A stretch of 15,529 bases of DNA. Origin: an uncultured Moraxellaceae bacterium. GTDB taxonomy: Bacteria > Pseudomonadota > Gammaproteobacteria > Pseudomonadales > Moraxellaceae. Of the stretch, positions 12,549-15,529 are shown in pieces (within the stretch, counting starts at the first letter, position 1; each line of letters opens with the position of its first letter). The notes under the pieces were generated by a model, which had not been told where the DNA came from, searched no databases, and worked only from the letters and a program-made list of their open reading frames with translations. The DNA lies in assembly GCA_937928295.1 (NCBI GenBank), contig CALEYY010000190.1:1-15529 (forward strand). Direction: 5' to 3'. The position numbers and the translations under genes are program-made.

Positions 12549-13799
12549 TTAAGGCCGTTCCGGGTGCTGCTGACGATACTGCTGGCGATAGTCGCTGAGC
12601 TGGCTCAAGCGCAGCGCGGCGATGGCATTGGCCATATCGGCACCTTGCAGCCCTTGCGCGAGCAGGGCCGGCATGTCGACTTGCGTCGCGGCATGAGCGC
12701 CCAGCCAGTAATTCCGCTGCCAGTAGTCGCGATCTTCCAGACCGGTGCGGCCACGGGCGTCGGCTTCGCAGGCAGTGAGAAAGTCAGCAAAACGCTCGGG
12801 GCGTCGCCAGGCATCCAGCAGCGTCAGTTTGCGCAGCAGGGTGTCTGGTCGTAGTTCAGTGGCACGATGGCAATCGAGGTGCCATTCGCCGACCAGCAGC
12901 GCCAGCTCTTGCCAGGCTTTCGGCACACGCAGGCGCTGGCCGATGGCGCGAATCAGCGGCAGGCCGCGCGCTTCGTGGCCGGTATGGCGAGGCAGCACAT
13001 CGGTGGGCGTCAGACCCTTGCCAACATCGTGCACGAGCGCGGCATAGCGTATCGCGGCATCGGTGGTCAGACGTTCGGCTTGCTGTAGGCTGAGCAGCGT
13101 GTGCAGGCCGGTATCGACCTCGGGGTGATAATCCGCGCGCTGCGGAATGCCGAAGAGATGGCTGACTTCCGGCAGCAGCACGGCGAGTGCGCCACAGTCC
13201 TGCAGCACCTCGAAAAAGACATCGGCGCGCGGGCCGGCCAATGCGCGTGACATCTCCTGCCAGACGCGCTCGGGTGTCAGTGTTTGGAGCTCGCCGCTGC
13301 GGCTGAGTTGCTGCATCAGCGCGAAAGTCTCTGGCGCGATGCGAAAGCCCTGCGGCTTGAAGCGGGCAGCAAAGCGAGCCACGCGCAGCACGCGCAGCGG
13401 GTCTTCGATGAAGGCCGGCGAAACATGGCGCAGCAGTCGCGCAACCAGATCCTGCTTGCCGCCACAGGGGTCTATCACGGTGCCGTCCGGCAGCTCGGCC
13501 ATGGCGTTGATGGTCAGGTCGCGGCGCTGCAAATCCTCTTCCAGCGTGACATCAGGCGTGAAGTCACAGACGAAGCCGTTGTAGCCGCTGCCCTGCTTGC
13601 GCTCGGTGCGGGCCAGCGCATATTCGTCCTGACTGTGCGGGTGCAGGAAGACGGGGAAATCGTTGCCGACCTGGCGATAGCCCTGTGCCAGCAAGTCCGC
13701 CGGCGTGGCACCGACCACCACCCAGTCGATATCGACCACGGGCAGGCCGAGCAGGCGATCACGGACTGCGCCACCGACGCGATAAGTCTGATAGCTCAT
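12549..13799 (-). CDS. cca: CCA-adding tRNA nucleotidyltransferase with HD domain
   Basis: Adds or repairs the 3' CCA end of tRNAs using CTP and ATP. Class II enzyme, 416 residues against 412 in E. coli. Seen: the head-domain motif YRVGGAVRDRLLGLP (6-20), the metal-binding Asp23 and Asp25 (VDIDWVVVG), ARTERKQGSGYNGF, the nucleotide-selecting RRDLTINAMAE and EDPLRVLRVARFAARF, PERVWQEMSRAL, and a C-terminal HD domain with HDVGKGLTP near residue 257, which in E. coli gives phosphatase and 2'-phosphodiesterase activity. EADARGRTGLED near the C-terminus is also typical. Its ATG overlaps the apaH stop as ATGA (13796-13799), which points to translational coupling. In E. coli cca lies near folB/plsY, not apaH. 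Confidence 0.97.
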   Translation of the reverse strand: MSYQTYRVGGAVRDRLLGLPVVDIDWVVVGATPADLLAQGYRQVGNDFPVFLHPHSQDEYALARTERKQGSGYNGFVCDFTPDVTLEEDLQRRDLTINAMAELPDGTVIDPCGGKQDLVARLLRHVSPAFIEDPLRVLRVARFAARFKPQGFRIAPETFALMQQLSRSGELQTLTPERVWQEMSRALAGPRADVFFEVLQDCGALAVLLPEVSHLFGIPQRADYHPEVDTGLHTLLSLQQAERLTTDAAIRYAALVHDVGKGLTPTDVLPRHTGHEARGLPLIRAIGQRLRVPKAWQELALLVGEWHLDCHRATELRPDTLLRKLTLLDAWRRPERFADFLTACEADARGRTGLEDRDYWQRNYWLGAHAATQVDMPALLAQGLQGADMANAIAALRLSQLSDYRQQYRQQHPERP

Positions 13800-14620
13800 T
13801 GCAACCCCGGCCGACTGAAGAAGCGTTGGCCATCTTCCAGACGGTACGCAGTCAGGTGATTGCCCCAGACGCAGCCAGTATCAAGCGCGATGCATTGCGG
13901 CTGATGCGTGATGCCGAGGATGGCGGCCCAGTGCCCGAAGACAATGCGGGTTTCGCCGATGGCGCTGAGGTCAGCGGCATACCAAGGCTTGAGGCCGGGC
14001 GGCGCGGTATTCGGAGAGTCCTTGTGTAGGAAATCCAGTGCGCCATCGGCATGCAGCAGGCGCATGCGTGTGAACACATTGGTGATGGCGCGCAGGCGCG
14101 TCGTGCCGGCGAGATCATCGCGCCAGATTGCGGGTTCGTTGCCGTACATGTTGGCGAGATAAGTCAGGGCATTAGGGCCACGCAGCGCGGCTTCAACCTC
14201 GCGTGCATGATCGCTAGCCTGCGCTAGAGTCCAGCCCGGCAGCCAGCCGGCGTGGCAAAGCACATGGGGTTGCGTGGCGACATCGGGCAGCTCGATCAGC
14301 AGAGGGCGCGCCTGCAGCCAGGCCATCAGCACCGCCCGATCCGGCGCCTCGAGAATGGGCAGCGTGCCGTCCTTGGCCTTCAGCGTGGCGAAGCCGTGAT
14401 GTGCGGCAACGAGGTGCAGATCGTGGTTGCCGAGCACCGTATCCGCCGCCGCGCCAAGGCCATGAATCAGGCGCAGGGTGCCCAGCGAGTCCGGCCCGCG
14501 TGCGACCAGATCGCCGGCAAAGTAGAGGCGATCCTGCGCGGGGTCGAAGGCGATGGTGTCGAGCAGGTTTTCCAGCGCGGCGCGACAGCCTTGCACATCG
14601 CCGATGGCATAGTGCGCCAT
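13796..14620 (-). CDS. apaH: symmetrical diadenosine tetraphosphatase
   Basis: Hydrolyses Ap4A to two ADP and also removes Np4A-type RNA caps. It has 274 residues against 280 in E. coli. It carries the metallophosphatase motifs in order: YAIGDVQGC (about 4-12), YFAGDLVARGPDSL (33-46), VLGNHDLHLVA, CHAGWLPGW, then the ApaH-specific ITNVFTRMRLL, LKPWYA, IVFGHWA and ALDTGCVWGN. Gln replaces the His of the generic GDxHG motif; this is common in ApaH from Pseudomonas-type bacteria and not a defect. It starts 12 bases after apaG and overlaps cca by four bases, so the three are surely co-transcribed. Confidence 0.97.
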   Translation of the reverse strand: MAHYAIGDVQGCRAALENLLDTIAFDPAQDRLYFAGDLVARGPDSLGTLRLIHGLGAAADTVLGNHDLHLVAAHHGFATLKAKDGTLPILEAPDRAVLMAWLQARPLLIELPDVATQPHVLCHAGWLPGWTLAQASDHAREVEAALRGPNALTYLANMYGNEPAIWRDDLAGTTRLRAITNVFTRMRLLHADGALDFLHKDSPNTAPPGLKPWYAADLSAIGETRIVFGHWAAILGITHQPQCIALDTGCVWGNHLTAYRLEDGQRFFSRPGLQ

Positions 14621-14632
14621 GCAATCCGCCCC

Positions 14633-15028
14633 TTAGTTGAGCACGCGCGGAATCGCCAGCGTGAAGGCCGGGATGGGCGACTCGAAGCGCTCGCCGGCTT
14701 CGTTGATCATGCCGTAGCTGCCGTGCATGCTGCCCACCGGCGTCTCCAGCACGGAGCCGCTGGTGTATTCGAAGTGCTCGCCCGGCGCCAGCGTCGGCTG
14801 TTCGCCAATCACGCCATCGCCGCGAACTTCCTGTACGCGCGCTTCGGCGTCGGTGATGATCCAGTGACGAGTCAGCAGCCGCGCTGTGCGCGCACCCTCG
14901 TTACGAATGCGGATGTGATAGGCAAACACATAGCGCTTCTCGGCCGGGTTCGACGGCTCCGCCAGGTATTCGCTGCGCACCTGAATGCTGATGCCATGGG
15001 CATCGACCGCATGCACTGACTGGCTCAT
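14633..15028 (-). CDS. apaG: ApaG domain protein
   Basis: A 131-residue single-domain protein of the ApaG family, an immunoglobulin/fibronectin-III-like beta fold also known as Co2+/Mg2+ efflux protein ApaG and found fused to some F-box proteins. Its biochemical role is not settled. Seen: ISIQVRSEYL, the central RYVFAYHIRIRNEG and ARLLTRHWIITDA, then the signature VRGDGVIGEQPTLAPGE and SGSVLETPVGSMHGSYGM, and PAFTLAIP at the end. Its ATG overlaps the rsmA stop as ATGA (15025-15028). The rsmA-apaG-apaH order is the same as in E. coli. Confidence 0.96.
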   Translation of the reverse strand: MSQSVHAVDAHGISIQVRSEYLAEPSNPAEKRYVFAYHIRIRNEGARTARLLTRHWIITDAEARVQEVRGDGVIGEQPTLAPGEHFEYTSGSVLETPVGSMHGSYGMINEAGERFESPIPAFTLAIPRVLN

Positions 15029-15529
15029 GTCGTGGCTTCCGCTAAGGCGTTGGTGATGTTCACATAGTCTGCCACGGACAAGGTTTCAGGGCGACTGCCC
15101 AAGTTCACGCCGGTGCTGCGTAGAACTTCCTCGGGATAACGCCCGAGCGCATTACGCAAGGTCTTGCGGCGCATGGTGAAGGCGGCCATGACCACCTCGC
15201 CGAGCAACTTCTCATCGCGGCACGGGTAGGGCAGTGTGCTGTGCGGCGTCAGACGCACAATCGCGGAGGTGACTTTCGGCGGCGGGCTGAAGGCTTCCGG
15301 CGGCACATCGAACAGCCATTCCGGCTGGCAGCGGTACTGCACCATGACCGACAGACGACCGTAGTCGTTGCTGCCCGGCTCGGCGCAGAGGCGGTCGACC
15401 ACTTCCTTTTGCAGCATGAAATGCATGTCGCGAATCACGCCGACCTGGCTGAGCAGATGAAAAATCAGCGGTGTCGAGATGTTGTAAGGCAGGTTGCCGA
15501 TCACGCGCAGATCGGCGGCACCAGGCGCG
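15025..15529 (-). CDS. rsmA: 16S rRNA dimethyladenosine transferase, 5' end outside window
   Basis: RsmA/KsgA dimethylates two adjacent adenosines in the 3'-terminal hairpin of 16S rRNA (A1518/A1519 in E. coli numbering) using SAM, a late 30S assembly checkpoint. Only the C-terminal portion, about 168 codons, is in the window. The frame runs open to the edge: upstream of the GTG at 15504 it reads PGAADLR and joins VIGNLPYNIST, so that GTG is internal, not a start. Seen: the catalytic NLPYN motif, MHFMLQKEVVDRL, YGRLSVMVQY, PPEAFSPPPKVTSAIVRL and the C-terminal domain with FTMRRKTLRNALG. The SAM-binding N-terminal half lies beyond 15529. It is the first gene visible of the rsmA-apaG-apaH-cca run. 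Confidence 0.97.
   Translation of the reverse strand, partial: APGAADLRVIGNLPYNISTPLIFHLLSQVGVIRDMHFMLQKEVVDRLCAEPGSNDYGRLSVMVQYRCQPEWLFDVPPEAFSPPPKVTSAIVRLTPHSTLPYPCRDEKLLGEVVMAAFTMRRKTLRNALGRYPEEVLRSTGVNLGSRPETLSVADYVNITNALAEATT

Noticed and set aside
15502..15504. GTG as the start of an independent short methyltransferase gene
   Set aside because: The frame continues in the same family upstream to the window edge, so this is an internal Val of rsmA.

Overview
This window reads as chromosomal housekeeping DNA from a GC-rich gammaproteobacterium. The protein sequences (RpoD, DnaG, RpsU, TsaD, MetR, Cca, ApaH) all track the Escherichia/Pseudomonas versions residue by residue. The order rpsU-yqeY-dnaG-rpoD beside tsaD, plsY, folB and cca is a gammaproteobacterial arrangement. 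GC content, codon use and the enlarged DnaG linker suggest a Pseudomonas/Nevskiales/Xanthomonadales-type lineage rather than an enteric one. I cannot name the genus. I see no phage, transposase, CRISPR, tRNA or rRNA, and no novel multi-gene system.

Layout, left to right. (1) 28-936 (+): an alpha/beta hydrolase, converging on metE. (2) 955-4282: the divergent pair metE (-) and metR (+), with two MetR-type operators in the 103-base gap. (3) 4291-4336: a long two-way terminator between metR and rpoD. (4) 4358-9300 (-): the macromolecular synthesis operon, transcribed rpsU, yqeY, dnaG, rpoD. A promoter sits before rpsU and another between dnaG and rpoD. (5) 9442-10464 (+): tsaD, divergent from rpsU. 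(6) 10473-10648: a highly structured non-coding palindromic element between the convergent tsaD and plsY genes. (7) 10655-11699: plsY (-) and folB (+), divergent. (8) 11740-15529 (-): a run transcribed rsmA (5' end outside the window), apaG, apaH, cca, then a PTR1/FolM-type pteridine reductase, with ATGA stop/start overlaps at two junctions.

How the genes work together. rpsU, dnaG and rpoD link initiation of translation, replication and transcription. tsaD, cca and rsmA act on tRNA or rRNA. folB and the pteridine reductase belong to folate/pterin metabolism, and MetE is a folate-dependent methionine synthase controlled by MetR. plsY starts phospholipid synthesis, and apaH hydrolyses Ap4A. In E. 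coli the cca-folB-plsY-tsaD-rpsU-dnaG-rpoD block and the rsmA-apaG-apaH-folA block are separate loci; here they are joined, with cca next to apaH.

The most interesting non-coding signals are the cloverleaf-like element at 10473-10648, the paired MetR sites, and the shared GC-rich discriminators of the rpsU and rpoD promoters.
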